Positions 17,815 through 27,865 of a stretch of DNA of 64,000 nucleotides are shown here, one piece after another. Position numbers and translations under genes: made by a program. Source of the stretch: PGYR01 sp034670025 (lineage in GTDB: Bacteria; Bacteroidota; Ignavibacteria; Kapaibacteriales; UBA2268); NCBI GenBank assembly GCA_034670025.1, contig JAXMOE010000004.1, positions 124,001 to 188,000 of the forward strand. The letters are read 5' to 3'. Below the pieces are notes generated by a model that was not told the origin of the DNA, made no database searches, and saw nothing but the letters and a program-made list of their open reading frames with translations. Numbering within the stretch: the first letter of the stretch is position 1; the number at the start of each line of letters is the position of its first letter.

Positions 17815-19350
17815 CAAATCACCCCAGTAATCTCTATCTAAGCTACGGTACTGAATTGCTTCACTAATGTGGAGTGAATTGATATTATCGTCGCCAGTCA
17901 AATCTGCAATAGTCCTCGATACTTTCAATATTCTATCATAAGCACGAGCAGAAAGACCTAATTTTTCCATAGCTGTTTTGAGCAATGATTGCGAAGCGGC
18001 ATCTAACTTACAGTGTTCTCTAATAAGTTTGCTCGTCATATCAGCATTCTTATATATATCCTTGTAGTCAGCAAATCTTAGGGATTGCACCTCCCTCGCT
18101 CTTACTACTCTGTCACGTATTTCTGATGAGCTCTCCCCTTTTCTTTCAGACGATAACTCTTTATAATTAACAGCTGGTACATCTACGTGAATGTCAATTC
18201 TATCCAACAAAGGCCCCGATATTTTATTCAAATAACGCTTTATTTGCTGCGAAGTGGAGCTTGATTTATCTATTGACTCACCATCTGGAGTCGGATTCAT
18301 AGAACAAATAAGCATAAAATTCGCTGGATAATTCACCGTCATCTTTGTTCTGGAAATAGTTACATTTTTGTCTTCAAGTGGTTGCCTCATCACTTCGAGT
18401 ACATCACGCTTGAACTCAGGTAATTCATCTAAAAACAGCACACCGTGGTGAGCAAGTGATATTTCCCCTGGCTTTATATTCGATACTCCCCCACCAACCA
18501 ATGCAGCATTGGAAATAGTGTGATGTGGAGAGCGAAAAGGACGTGTAGTAATCAATGCTTTTTCTTTACTCAAAAGTCCAGAAACAGAATGAATCTTAGT
18601 CGTTTCTAATGATTCATCTAATGTAAGTGGTGGCAATATTCCTGGCAATCGCTTTGCAATCATTGTTTTACCAGACCCAGGAGGCCCAATCATAAGCAAG
18701 TTGTGACCACCAGCAGCAGCTACTTCCATTGCTCTTTTCACATTTTCTTGACCCTTTACGTCATTTATATCAATTCCTGATACTCCGACCTCAACCTCGA
18801 ATATCTTTTTCAGGTCAACCTTTCTCGGCTCTATTTCTTTCTTACCTTTGATATAATCTACTGCCTCACGCAAATCATGGATAGGTATTACGTTAAGCCC
18901 CTCTACCATAGCAGCTTCGTCGGCATTTTCAACTGGTAGTAATATTTCTTTGAAACCCTCATTTTTTGCTTTGATTGCTATTGAAAGAGTACCACGCACA
19001 GGACGAAGGCTACCTTCCAAAGATAGCTCCCCCAAAATCAATTTGTCTTTCAAATCATCTTGGTCTATTACTTTAGTTGATGTCAAAATACCCAATGCAA
19101 TTGGCAAATCGAAAGCACTACCGTCTTTTCTTATGTCGGCAGGGGCAAGATTAATCGTTATTTTCTTAGTTGGAAATAAGAAATCAGAGTTTTTGATTGC
19201 AGCGGAAACCCTTTCGCTCGATTCTTTGACCGATGAACTAGGCAGACCTACTATTGTGATTTTTGGTAGTTGTGAGTCCAAATGGCATTCAATCTCTACC
19301 AAAAAGGCATTGATTCCAACAACTGAGGCGGAAAATAACTGAGAGTACAT
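17809..19350 (-). CDS. YifB/ComM family Mg-chelatase-like AAA+ ATPase
   Basis: A 513-residue protein. The N-terminal ChlI/Lon-protease-like S5 domain covers residues 1-165 (VEIECHLDSQLPKITIVGLP, INLAPADIRKDGSAFDLPIA). The AAA+ module has Walker A GPPGSGKTMIAKRLPG and Walker B GVLFLDELPEF, followed by the C-terminal Mg_chelatase_C domain. ComM is a hexameric helicase that drives branch migration of integrating DNA in natural transformation; YifB homologues are widespread outside competent species. The ATG at 19348-19350 gives the conserved MYSQLFSASVVG start and was preferred over an upstream extension of 29 residues. Confidence 0.93.
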   Translation of the reverse strand: MYSQLFSASVVGINAFLVEIECHLDSQLPKITIVGLPSSSVKESSERVSAAIKNSDFLFPTKKITINLAPADIRKDGSAFDLPIALGILTSTKVIDQDDLKDKLILGELSLEGSLRPVRGTLSIAIKAKNEGFKEILLPVENADEAAMVEGLNVIPIHDLREAVDYIKGKKEIEPRKVDLKKIFEVEVGVSGIDINDVKGQENVKRAMEVAAAGGHNLLMIGPPGSGKTMIAKRLPGILPPLTLDESLETTKIHSVSGLLSKEKALITTRPFRSPHHTISNAALVGGGVSNIKPGEISLAHHGVLFLDELPEFKRDVLEVMRQPLEDKNVTISRTKMTVNYPANFMLICSMNPTPDGESIDKSSSTSQQIKRYLNKISGPLLDRIDIHVDVPAVNYKELSSERKGESSSEIRDRVVRAREVQSLRFADYKDIYKNADMTSKLIREHCKLDAASQSLLKTAMEKLGLSARAYDRILKVSRTIADLTGDDNINSLHISEAIQYRSLDRDYWGDLS

Positions 19351-19427
19351 ATAATTTATTATATTCTGATTCTGATAAATGATAATATAAGAATATATTT
19401 TGTCTTGGATAATAATTTTTGAAAAAT

Positions 19428-20186
19428 ATGATGACATTAAAAGAGTTCGTACTCAAAGGAAATAAGTTTATAATTGCTCACCGAGGTGCTTCTGGCACAA
19501 TGGTAGAAAACACAATGCCTGCTTTCGAAAAGGCAGTTGAGCATGGTGCAAAGGCAATAGAAGTTGATGTGCAGGTATCCAAAGACAAAGTTCCTTTTGC
19601 CTATCACGACACAAGCTTGGGTGGCAAGTATAGCAACCGTGAAACAAAAGATTTATCATCCCATGAGCTTGACCAAATTGATTTGGAGCAAGAAGAAGAA
19701 GGTAAGACTCACATACCTAAGTTAGACGAAATTGTCAGATTTGCCAAACGGAACGAAATCTACTTAGTTATAGAGATAAAACCAGATGACAATGGCAAAA
19801 TGGAATTAGAAGACATTGACTTCATCTTAGACGGTATTAACTCATTTGGCTATCAGGAAAATTGTCTTTTTGCATCATTTAGCAGGGATATAATTAAGTA
19901 CATAAAAGCAAAAGAAAAAGGTTACCACACGGCAGCTATTTCTATGGGTGAAGAGTCAATAGAAGAGCTTAAGACTGACACTGAGTGTGATGTTTATATC
20001 TGCTCTATGGAACAGCTAAACGAGAAAGTAGTCGAAAAATGTAAGGAGTTAGAATTATACTTAGGTGTATATTCTGCTGACAATGAAGAAGATTTAGACT
20101 ATATATTAAAATTCGGGATAAACGCCATAGTGACTAATTACCCCGAATTAATATCAGAATTACTTGCTACCAGGAATGATAGTTAA
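19428..20186 (+). CDS. Glycerophosphodiester phosphodiesterase family protein
   Basis: A 252-residue GDPD TIM-barrel enzyme that hydrolyses glycerophosphodiesters to glycerol-3-phosphate and an alcohol. Motifs: IIAHRGASGTMVENTMPAF (HR pair and Glu), AIEVDVQVSKDKVPFAYHD (ExD metal site and catalytic His) and LVIEIKPD. No signal peptide is seen, so it should be cytoplasmic. The chosen ATG follows an in-frame TTG by three codons; a second ATG is adjacent. The 3' end overlaps the converging peptidase gene by 27 bases. Confidence 0.92.
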   Translation: MMTLKEFVLKGNKFIIAHRGASGTMVENTMPAFEKAVEHGAKAIEVDVQVSKDKVPFAYHDTSLGGKYSNRETKDLSSHELDQIDLEQEEEGKTHIPKLDEIVRFAKRNEIYLVIEIKPDDNGKMELEDIDFILDGINSFGYQENCLFASFSRDIIKYIKAKEKGYHTAAISMGEESIEELKTDTECDVYICSMEQLNEKVVEKCKELELYLGVYSADNEEDLDYILKFGINAIVTNYPELISELLATRNDS

Positions 20187-23006
20187 ATCAACTTTCTTCC
20201 CATTTCTCATAACGCTTACATTATACTTTTTGCCAGCTTCCAAATCAGCAAGTATATTAGTGTAATCGTATATATTTTTTATGTCTTTTTTACCTAATTT
20301 CACTATTATATCTTCAGCTTTTAGACCAGCTTTGTCAGCCGGGCCACCGCCGCGAACACCCGATAATTTGACTCCCTCTACATCTGCAACATAGTCCGGT
20401 ATAGTTCCGAGATAAACAGAGAACCCACGAACATTCATATCGCTTAACATTTCTACTTTCTTATAAGCAATGTCAGTTTTGTCATCTATTACTTCATTCA
20501 AAATCTTTGTAGAAAACTTAGCTATCCTCTCCATTCCTTCAAAGTTTAGATTTTCAAAATCATCGCTCGGTCTGTGGTAATGGTCGTGCAACCCAGTGAA
20601 GAATGCAATAACTGGTACTTCTTTTTTGTAAAAAGATGTAGCGTCAGTTGGTAAATAGGGGTCATCGGAAACAGCCAAGTTGAATCCAGCTAATATGTTT
20701 TTCTTCTCTATCAACTTTCTCCAATTTTCGGCACTACCAGCACCTTGAACTGAAAGCTTATTATCTTTCAGCATACCAACCATATCATAATTCAAGTATG
20801 AGTGGTATTTTATGCCTTTTTCTTCTGATTGGTCCATAAACTCAGATGAACCGAGCAAGCCCAATTCTTCACCAGACCAGAAAGCAAACACCAAATTCTT
20901 CTTAATGGCATCGGGGTTGTTCTTTTTCAAATCTGCATAATATTCAGCTAACTCCATAACTACAGCAGTACCCGAAGCGTTATCATCAGCACCATTGTGT
21001 ATATTATGCAACACATTGTCCTCAGCTAATGAGCCACCTTCGCCATAACCTAAGTGGTCATAGTGAGCTCCCAACACAATATATTCATCAGAATCATCCG
21101 CATAGACTACTCCAACGACATTATTATCAGATGACTTTACCTTTTCAACTTTAAAGTTACCCTTAACTTTGATTTTTGGGTCAAAAGAGGATTTCTCGTG
21201 TGGGTTGTAATTCTTTACTTTTTCTCTAATTTTATTAAAATCTGTATCTAAAAGCTTACCAGCTGCATCTATATTAACTTCTGCCAGATACATACCAGAC
21301 TTAATATTTAACCTTACACTTTTTGGCTTTTTAATTTCTTTCCTATCAGAAATAAATATTACACCTTCCGCACCGAGTTCTCTTGCTGTAAGAGTTTTAT
21401 ACATTCTCGAAGCATAGCGTGTAAGTGATTTTTGTTGCTCATCATCCAAATTAGAGGGCATATCATCTAGCACCATTACTACCTTCCCCTTCACTTTCAG
21501 GTCTGCATAAGAGTTCATTTTCAACTCATTGTCATCGGCTGTTTTTATTCCATAGCCAGCAAATATCAGCTCTGCATCAAAGTCACCATTGTCAGTAGAT
21601 GCAAGTGGCATAAAGTTACTACCAGAATTTAGCTTAGTTTCTTTACCCTTTGTGTTTACTACTTTAATATAGTTGTCGTTTTTGTCAATACTAATATCAG
21701 AAGTATATTCGAATGGAGCTCTAAAATCTTCAAAGCCTTCTAATGGCTCTAAGTCAAAATTCTCAAAGTTAGAAACTATGAAATCGGCAGCTAATCTTAT
21801 TCCTTCGCTACCAGTAAATCTTCCTTCTAACTCATCACTACTTAGGTATCTAACTTTTTCTTTTATCTCATTCAGTTTTATAGCACCTGTATTCTTAACT
21901 TTCTCTTTGCTCTTTCTGCTAGGAGCTTCTTGCAATGCCTTTAGTGCGTTTTTGTGATTCCACTTAGCCATAAACAACTGAGCTTTGCCATTGTTAGTTC
22001 TACCGCTAGTCCAAACTAACTTATCGCCATCTGGGTGGAACACTGGTAAACCATCGAAACCATCAGTTTCTGTTACTCTTACTGGCTCTTTTTCACCTAA
22101 CTTGTCAACTATAAACACTTCAAAATTTCCATAGCCATACTTATTAGAAGCGAAGGCAATATACTCACCAGAAGGGTGAAAATAAGGTGCCCACGACATA
22201 GACTCAAAGCTCGTAATCTTTCTTAAGTCAGTGCCATCTAACTTCATTGTGAATACATCTGCTTGGTGTCCGTCTGGAGTAAATCTTCTCCATATTACTC
22301 TCTCACCATCAGGAGAAAAGAATGGCCCACCATCGTAACCATCGTAGTTAGTCAACCTTTTTACGTTGCTGCCATCAGCATCCATAATATATAATTCACA
22401 GAAATAAGATGGGTCGAATTCTAATTGCTTCTTCTCTTTATCCGTCAAATCATCAGAATAAGCATGCCTGTTAGAAGCAAACATTATCTTACTTCCATCT
22501 GGCGAAAATGAAGCTTCAGCATCGTAACCAAGTTCATCAGTTAATTGTACAGGATTTGAACCATCAAAATCAGCAACGAATACATCCATAGTTGTATCAT
22601 AATCCCAAGCATATCTTCTCTTTTTGCTCGAAGCTCTTAGATCAAACTCTTCTTTCTGCTTGTCTATCGCTTTTGGGTCCAAGTGAGTAGAGCTGTAAAG
22701 CACTTTGCCATTATTATCCGATTGGATAAAAGCACAAGTCGTTTTGCCTGTACCATTAGTTACTTGCTCTATATCACCAGTTTCAAAATCCAGCATAAAG
22801 ATTTGGTAAAAAGGATTGTCGTCCAATCTCTCACTTTGGAATATCATATATCTTCCATCTTGTGAAAAATATCCCTCACCAGATCGTTTGCCTTCATATA
22901 TTAGTTGGCGTGTGTTAGTGAGGAAATCGCCCTCGCTATATTCAGTCTTTGCAACTAAGTTAATAGCACCAATCGCAATCAGTGCAAATACAATTATTTT
23001 ATTCAT
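20160..23006 (-). CDS. Secreted TolB-propeller, M28 aminopeptidase and PDZ protein
   Basis: A 948-residue secreted protein with four parts. A signal peptide is followed by a WD40/TolB-like propeller with repeats such as FSPDGSKIMFASNR, FSPDGERVIWRR and FHPSGEYIAFASNK (to about residue 350). A PA-type insert follows, then an M28 zinc peptidase and a C-terminal PDZ domain (GVRGGGPADKAGLKAEDIIV). The dizinc site is complete: LGAHYDHLG, NGADDNASGT, WSGEELGLLGS, LNYDMVGM and HDHYHRPSDD. It probably trims peptides in the periplasm or outside the cell. It is monocistronic, with about 225 bases of apparently non-coding DNA to the divergent gene. Confidence 0.92.
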   Translation of the reverse strand: MNKIIVFALIAIGAINLVAKTEYSEGDFLTNTRQLIYEGKRSGEGYFSQDGRYMIFQSERLDDNPFYQIFMLDFETGDIEQVTNGTGKTTCAFIQSDNNGKVLYSSTHLDPKAIDKQKEEFDLRASSKKRRYAWDYDTTMDVFVADFDGSNPVQLTDELGYDAEASFSPDGSKIMFASNRHAYSDDLTDKEKKQLEFDPSYFCELYIMDADGSNVKRLTNYDGYDGGPFFSPDGERVIWRRFTPDGHQADVFTMKLDGTDLRKITSFESMSWAPYFHPSGEYIAFASNKYGYGNFEVFIVDKLGEKEPVRVTETDGFDGLPVFHPDGDKLVWTSGRTNNGKAQLFMAKWNHKNALKALQEAPSRKSKEKVKNTGAIKLNEIKEKVRYLSSDELEGRFTGSEGIRLAADFIVSNFENFDLEPLEGFEDFRAPFEYTSDISIDKNDNYIKVVNTKGKETKLNSGSNFMPLASTDNGDFDAELIFAGYGIKTADDNELKMNSYADLKVKGKVVMVLDDMPSNLDDEQQKSLTRYASRMYKTLTARELGAEGVIFISDRKEIKKPKSVRLNIKSGMYLAEVNIDAAGKLLDTDFNKIREKVKNYNPHEKSSFDPKIKVKGNFKVEKVKSSDNNVVGVVYADDSDEYIVLGAHYDHLGYGEGGSLAEDNVLHNIHNGADDNASGTAVVMELAEYYADLKKNNPDAIKKNLVFAFWSGEELGLLGSSEFMDQSEEKGIKYHSYLNYDMVGMLKDNKLSVQGAGSAENWRKLIEKKNILAGFNLAVSDDPYLPTDATSFYKKEVPVIAFFTGLHDHYHRPSDDFENLNFEGMERIAKFSTKILNEVIDDKTDIAYKKVEMLSDMNVRGFSVYLGTIPDYVADVEGVKLSGVRGGGPADKAGLKAEDIIVKLGKKDIKNIYDYTNILADLEAGKKYNVSVMRNGKKVDLTIIPGSK

Positions 23007-23182
23007 ATAAGTTTTCTCAAAATTTGTCTTATTACTTTCTCCTAAACTATTGAAAATAGATTTTATTATAAACTACATTCCGTACACATAACTACATTTC
23101 CCATTAGTCATTACATTATATTTACACTTTAACAACACTGTTAATACAAATGTGAGTACAATTAGTGTTTTTATTTTCAAGC

Positions 23183-23196
23183 ATACAAGTTTGTAT
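23183..23196. promoter_or_regulatory. Palindrome upstream of the metal uptake locus
   Basis: ATACAA-gt-TTGTAT is a perfect six-base inverted repeat, 36 bases before the TTG start of the first DUF4856 gene. Position and symmetry fit an operator, but the sequence is not a recognisable Fur box. The rest of the intergenic region (23007-23231) shows nothing else I can support. Confidence 0.3.
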
Positions 23197-23231
23197 CTAG
23201 TATTTACAACAAACAATAAAATGAGGTTATC

Positions 23232-24224
23232 TTGAAAAAATTACTATTAACATTAATCGCAGCTACGGCACTATTAACATCATGTGGAGACGATGATACT
23301 ACAGGGCCAGACAACAAAGATTATACAGTACCAACTACTTACAACTACGAAAGTGTAGATTACAGCACTCAAACTGAAAGATTAGAAAAATTATCAGAAA
23401 TAAAATCAATGCTTTCAGGAAGTGGAGATGTAAACGCTGCTGCTATGCAAACATTGTGGAATAAAAACCTAGCAGCACACGTAAGTAGTGACCATAAAGA
23501 ATTTTTTACTTTACTTTTCGCTGGTGCAGAAGCAGACAGCAAAGCTGGTGATGCAAGCGACGGACAAGGTGGTTATGTAACTAATGGCGAAAAAACTTAT
23601 CTAATTAATTATACTGGTTTAGAATATGCCCAGCTTTTTGAAAAAGGTTTGATGGGTGCATTTATGCTACATAATGTGGTACATTACACTAATGACGATA
23701 TGTTAATTAACGATGTAGATAAAGCTACTGCGTTAAATAATTGGGACCAAGCATTTGGTTTGTTCAGTGCTTCTAATGACTTCCCAGAATCAACTGAAGG
23801 ACTTAGCTTTGTTGCAAAATACTGTAATAACTCTTCAGATTTGACCAGATTAAATAATACAATCATGAATGATGGTTATTTATTAGGCCGTTCTGCTCTT
23901 ATGAACAATGACAACGAAGCATTGGCAGAAGCAGTAGAAACTGTAAGAGATTCTTGGGAAAAAGTATTTGCTGCTACTGCTATACATTACTTAAATGGAG
24001 CTAAAAGCAATTATACTGACGACGCCGTAAGAATACACCAATTATCAGAATTTTGGGGATTTGCTTGGTCTATCCAATTCAACCCTGGTCATGGTACTGC
24101 TTATCAAGAAGCAATGAACAAAGTTGGAGATAACTTATGGACAGTAACTATAGTTGACCTAAACGAGGCAATTGATATACTAGCAGCAGAATACGGTTGG
24201 GAAGATATAAAAGCAGATTTATAA
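23232..24224 (+). CDS. DUF4856 lipoprotein A of a metal uptake locus
   Basis: A 330-residue lipoprotein with a lipobox (ALLTSCGDD, cysteine at residue 18). The segment TYNYESVDYSTQTERLEKLSEIKSML is the start of the DUF4856 domain. The domain is mostly alpha-helical and resembles imelysins, with HYLNGAKSNYTDDAVRIHQLSE near the C-terminus. It begins with TTG. In Bacteroidota these proteins are typically encoded beside an imelysin, an HTTM protein and a TonB receptor, as here. A role in binding metal at the outer membrane is inferred from that context. A terminator separates it from its paralogue. Confidence 0.85.
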   Translation: MKKLLLTLIAATALLTSCGDDDTTGPDNKDYTVPTTYNYESVDYSTQTERLEKLSEIKSMLSGSGDVNAAAMQTLWNKNLAAHVSSDHKEFFTLLFAGAEADSKAGDASDGQGGYVTNGEKTYLINYTGLEYAQLFEKGLMGAFMLHNVVHYTNDDMLINDVDKATALNNWDQAFGLFSASNDFPESTEGLSFVAKYCNNSSDLTRLNNTIMNDGYLLGRSALMNNDNEALAEAVETVRDSWEKVFAATAIHYLNGAKSNYTDDAVRIHQLSEFWGFAWSIQFNPGHGTAYQEAMNKVGDNLWTVTIVDLNEAIDILAAEYGWEDIKADL

Positions 24225-24253
24225 TAAAGTAGAATAGATACTGCCAATTTATT

Positions 24254-24287
24254 ATAGCCATACTTTACGTAATGTATGGCTATTTTT
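24254..24287 (+). terminator. Terminator between the two DUF4856 genes
   Basis: ATAGCCATAC pairs perfectly with GTATGGCTAT around a ten-base loop and runs into five T residues. It would end the transcript of the first DUF4856 gene or reduce read-through into the following four-gene unit. Confidence 0.8.
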
Positions 24288-24383
24288 ATAACAACACAGA
24301 GTACACATAAATATAAGTAATCTTATATATTTAATCAGTCTTTATATATTTATAATTATTGTAAACCAACAAAATGAAATAAA

Positions 24384-25451
24384 ATGAAACTAAAAACAAT
24401 ACTCCTTCTATTAGCATTGCCTCTGCTGTTTGCTTGTAGCGACGACAACGGTACAGATCCAAAAGATGAAGACAAAAAATATGAGATACCAGATACTTAT
24501 AATTTTGAAAGTGTGAATTTTGACGAACGTGACACTTACTTTGCAATGTTAGCTGAAATTAAAACACAGATTACAAATGCCATTGAAGATGAAGCCAAAT
24601 TAAGTACAGGTCCTTTGATGGGAATGTATAGGAATCTTGGAGCTTCATTTGTAAATGATGAATTGAATAAAAGTGAATTGAAGTTATATACTGCTATTGA
24701 CCCTACTCGTCAAACATTTGTAGAAAGTTATTTTGGTGATATCAACAATGCCTCTACAACAAAAACTGCAGTCTATGGAAAGAAAGGTATTCTGGTTTCT
24801 AACAATGAAGAAAAAAAATACTTAGTTGACTCACTTGGTAGAGAATTTGCCCAAATGATAGAAAAAGGAATGATGGGAGCAATATTTTATTACCAGACTG
24901 CCCAAGTTTTAACTGCCGACAATATGGTTGGAAACAGTGTAGATTCAGCAACAAGAATAGAGAATTGGGACAAAGCCTATGGCTTTTTTGGTGCTGGTTT
25001 GGGTTTCCCTCAATCTACTGACAATCTTAATTATATCGCAAAATATTGTAATGACCGTAATGAGCTACTTGATATAAACACCAAGATTATGAAAGAGGGC
25101 TTCATCAAAGGAAGATCTGCAATAGAAAACAATGATGATGACGGGCTAAAAGAAGCAATTTCGCAAGTTAGAGAATCTTGGGAATTGGTCTTAGCTTCCA
25201 CAGCAATTCATTACCTTAATGGAGCAAAAAGAGACTACACTGATGATGCTTTGAAACATCACCAACTCTCAGAAGCATGGATTTTCCTTTGGTCTATTCA
25301 ATTCAATCCCGAAAGCAATGGATTTTTCTATGAACAAGCACAAGCTGAGATAGGAACAAATTTTTGGGCAACTACATTACCACAAATTACTGCTGCTATC
25401 GACATACTAGCAAATGCTTACGATTTGAATGAGATAAAAAATGAATTATAA
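24384..25451 (+). CDS. DUF4856 lipoprotein B, first gene of the imelysin operon
   Basis: A 355-residue paralogue of the preceding protein, with a lipobox (LPLLFACSDD, cysteine at residue 18) and the same landmarks: TYNFESVNFDERDTYFAMLAEI, AQMIEKGMMGAIFYY, IAKYCNDRNELLD and HYLNGAKRDYTDDALKHHQLSEAW. The end overlaps the imelysin gene by eleven bases, so translation is probably coupled. Two DUF4856 copies in a row suggest a duplication with some division of work. Confidence 0.86.
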   Translation: MKLKTILLLLALPLLFACSDDNGTDPKDEDKKYEIPDTYNFESVNFDERDTYFAMLAEIKTQITNAIEDEAKLSTGPLMGMYRNLGASFVNDELNKSELKLYTAIDPTRQTFVESYFGDINNASTTKTAVYGKKGILVSNNEEKKYLVDSLGREFAQMIEKGMMGAIFYYQTAQVLTADNMVGNSVDSATRIENWDKAYGFFGAGLGFPQSTDNLNYIAKYCNDRNELLDINTKIMKEGFIKGRSAIENNDDDGLKEAISQVRESWELVLASTAIHYLNGAKRDYTDDALKHHQLSEAWIFLWSIQFNPESNGFFYEQAQAEIGTNFWATTLPQITAAIDILANAYDLNEIKNEL

Positions 25452-26529
25452 GTTTATAATAATAGCTATATTAAGTGCAGTTATGTTCATTAGTTGTTCC
25501 GATGACACTTCTAAACCTAACGAGGAAATTGACAAGAAATTTTTATTAGTCAATTATGCCGACAATCTGATTATCCCTGCTTACAGTGAGCTTTATGAGC
25601 AATCTAAAGTACTAAAGGATAGATTTGAAGAACTGAGAAACAACTATTCGGATTCATTAAGTAGCTTGATAAGAGTAGAGTTTAGCGATCTTCGAATTAC
25701 TTGGGGTAGGTGCTCAATGTTTGGGTTCGGCCCAGCAAATGACATACAGCTTAGGCAAGCAATAAACACTTTTCCAACTGACACCAGTTTGATTGAAGAG
25801 AATATAGAATCTGCCAGCTACTCGTTAGCGACTTCTGCTAATTTTAAAGCTAAAGGCCTACCAGCTATCGAATATTTACTGCACCCTTCTGAAATAACAT
25901 CATGGCAGGAATATTATGATAATGAAAAAATGCTAAATTACCTCTCTGACTTGATTGATGATGTTCATAGCAACATAAGTTATGTATATAATAAGTGGCC
26001 AGATTACAGAGAGAAATTCGTAAAAAACACAGGAAATGATGCAGGTAGCTCATTATCAATAATGATTAATGATTTTGTTTTCGATTATGAAATTGCAAAG
26101 CGTGCTAAAATAGGTATTCCACTCGGTATATATACATCCGAACCGTTACCTTATAACTTCGAAGCACCTTATAGCAATCTGTCAAAACACTTGTTGATCT
26201 CAAATTTAAGAGCTTACAAAGCATTTATAACAGGTCCAAGACAAAACGATTCTAAAAAAGCAGATAACATAAAAGAATACTTAGATGCACTTTCTGCAAT
26301 TAGGGATGACTCACAATTATCTACAAAAATTGTTGAAGAGATAGATGAGTCAATCGATATGATCCAAAAATTTGATGGTTCGATGAAAGATATGGTTCAA
26401 AACCCATCGGGTAAATCTGAGATTGGTGCACTTTATAAAAATATGCAAGAAATGGTTGTACTTATAAAAACAGATATGACTTCTGCTATGGGTATCCTAA
26501 TCAGCTACCAAGACAATGATGGAGATTAA
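25441..26529 (+). CDS. Imelysin family lipoprotein
   Basis: A 362-residue lipoprotein (SAVMFISCSDD, cysteine at residue 19) of the imelysin/EfeO-like class. The helical four-bundle fold is marked by RITWGRCSMFGFGPAN and KGLPAIEYLLHP, the latter corresponding to the family's GxHxxEyLL region with Ala-Ile in place of the usual His-Ala. Imelysins such as IrpA and EfeO bind iron or other cations at the cell surface. Overlaps with both neighbours place it in one operon with the DUF4856, HTTM and TonB genes. Confidence 0.87.
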   Translation: MNYKFIIIAILSAVMFISCSDDTSKPNEEIDKKFLLVNYADNLIIPAYSELYEQSKVLKDRFEELRNNYSDSLSSLIRVEFSDLRITWGRCSMFGFGPANDIQLRQAINTFPTDTSLIEENIESASYSLATSANFKAKGLPAIEYLLHPSEITSWQEYYDNEKMLNYLSDLIDDVHSNISYVYNKWPDYREKFVKNTGNDAGSSLSIMINDFVFDYEIAKRAKIGIPLGIYTSEPLPYNFEAPYSNLSKHLLISNLRAYKAFITGPRQNDSKKADNIKEYLDALSAIRDDSQLSTKIVEEIDESIDMIQKFDGSMKDMVQNPSGKSEIGALYKNMQEMVVLIKTDMTSAMGILISYQDNDGD

Positions 26530-27865
26530 GCAAAAAATAAACAATTTGCTATTCAAAAAAGTAAATCCCGAACCACTGGCATTCTTTCGCATAGTGTTCG
26601 GGATTTTGATGTTATTCTCCATCATAAGGTTTATTGCCAAAGGTTGGGTAACAGAGTTTTATATAGAGCCACAATATTTTTTCAAATATCCTTACTTCCA
26701 TTGGGTACAAAACCCAGGCGAATTTGGAATGTATGCACTATTCGCAATACTTCTACTCAGCTCACTATTTGTCACCATTGGCTATAAATACAGAATGTCG
26801 ATTATAGCTTTTTTCTTAAGTTTTATGTATGTTGAACTAATTGACATAACATACTATCTCAACCACTATTATTTCGTGTCACTAACAGCTTTTTTATTGA
26901 TTTTTATGCCTGCTGGGAATTGCTTTTCAGTAGATGCTATTAAAAAAGGCGAAGCAAAAGAGATAGCAAATTGGCCAATATTTCTAATCAAATTTCTAGT
27001 TGCAATCGTTTACATATTCGCGGGGGTAGCAAAGCTGAATTACGAATGGATGGTAGAAGCTATGCCTCTTGCTATCTGGCTTCCTGCACACAATCATCTG
27101 CCAATAGTCGGCAAATTAATGACGATGAAAACCACTGCTTATCTATTCAGTTGGTTCGGGGCAGTCTATGACTTATTTATAGTATTCTTCCTTATCTACC
27201 CGAAAACCAGGAAAATAGCCTATGTCTTTGTGATTATATTCCATTTATCCACCTGGCTATTATTCAATATTGGTGTTTTCCCTTTCGTTATGATAGCTTT
27301 GACTACAATTTATTTTGATTCCTCATTTCAAACTAAAGTAATCGATAAACTAAAAACTATAACTAATTATAATACAAAATACATAGAGAGTAAAAACACA
27401 CACAGTTACAAATCAAACAAGAAGTTAATACTCTTAGCTTCAATACTTATTTTTACATTATCACAAATTGCAATTCCGCTAAGGTTTTTGCTCTATGATG
27501 GCAAATTGTTCTGGTATGAAGAAGGTTATCGATTTTCTTGGCGAGTGATGTTGATGGAAAAGTCTGGTACGGCTTTCTTTACAGTAGTTGACAAAGCTAG
27601 TGGCAACAGTTACGAAGTGGTCAACTCTGATTATCTGACTGCCAATCAGGAAAAGCAAATGGAAACACAGCCAGATTTGATTTTGCAATTTGTTGATATA
27701 ATTGAAAATGATTTTGAAAAAAAAGGTATTGCTGACGTTGCTGTTTACGCTGACTCTTATGTCAAATTAAATGACAATTATAGCAAAAGATATATCAATC
27801 AGAATATTGACTTAACAAAAATTAAATATTCCGTTGATTTGAATAAATGGATATTACCATACTAA
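26516..27865 (+). CDS. HTTM domain membrane protein
   Basis: A 449-residue protein with an N-terminal multi-helix membrane region of the HTTM type, shared with vitamin K-dependent gamma-carboxylase. It opens with PEPLAFFRIVFGILMLFSIIRF, and helices run to about residue 270 (YLNHYYFVSLTAFLLIFMPAGN, FAGVAKLNYEWM, LSTWLLFNIGVFPFVM). One more helix at about 305 precedes a soluble C-terminal part. It overlaps the imelysin gene by 14 bases and abuts the TonB receptor gene. Its place in metal uptake is known only from gene neighbourhoods in Bacteroidota; no carboxylase activity is claimed. Confidence 0.87.
   Translation: MMEIKQKINNLLFKKVNPEPLAFFRIVFGILMLFSIIRFIAKGWVTEFYIEPQYFFKYPYFHWVQNPGEFGMYALFAILLLSSLFVTIGYKYRMSIIAFFLSFMYVELIDITYYLNHYYFVSLTAFLLIFMPAGNCFSVDAIKKGEAKEIANWPIFLIKFLVAIVYIFAGVAKLNYEWMVEAMPLAIWLPAHNHLPIVGKLMTMKTTAYLFSWFGAVYDLFIVFFLIYPKTRKIAYVFVIIFHLSTWLLFNIGVFPFVMIALTTIYFDSSFQTKVIDKLKTITNYNTKYIESKNTHSYKSNKKLILLASILIFTLSQIAIPLRFLLYDGKLFWYEEGYRFSWRVMLMEKSGTAFFTVVDKASGNSYEVVNSDYLTANQEKQMETQPDLILQFVDIIENDFEKKGIADVAVYADSYVKLNDNYSKRYINQNIDLTKIKYSVDLNKWILPY

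Noticed and set aside
19351..19437. 29-residue N-terminal extension of YifB
   Set aside because: The family begins at MYSQLFSASVVG; the extension is Ile/Tyr-rich AT sequence of the intergenic region.
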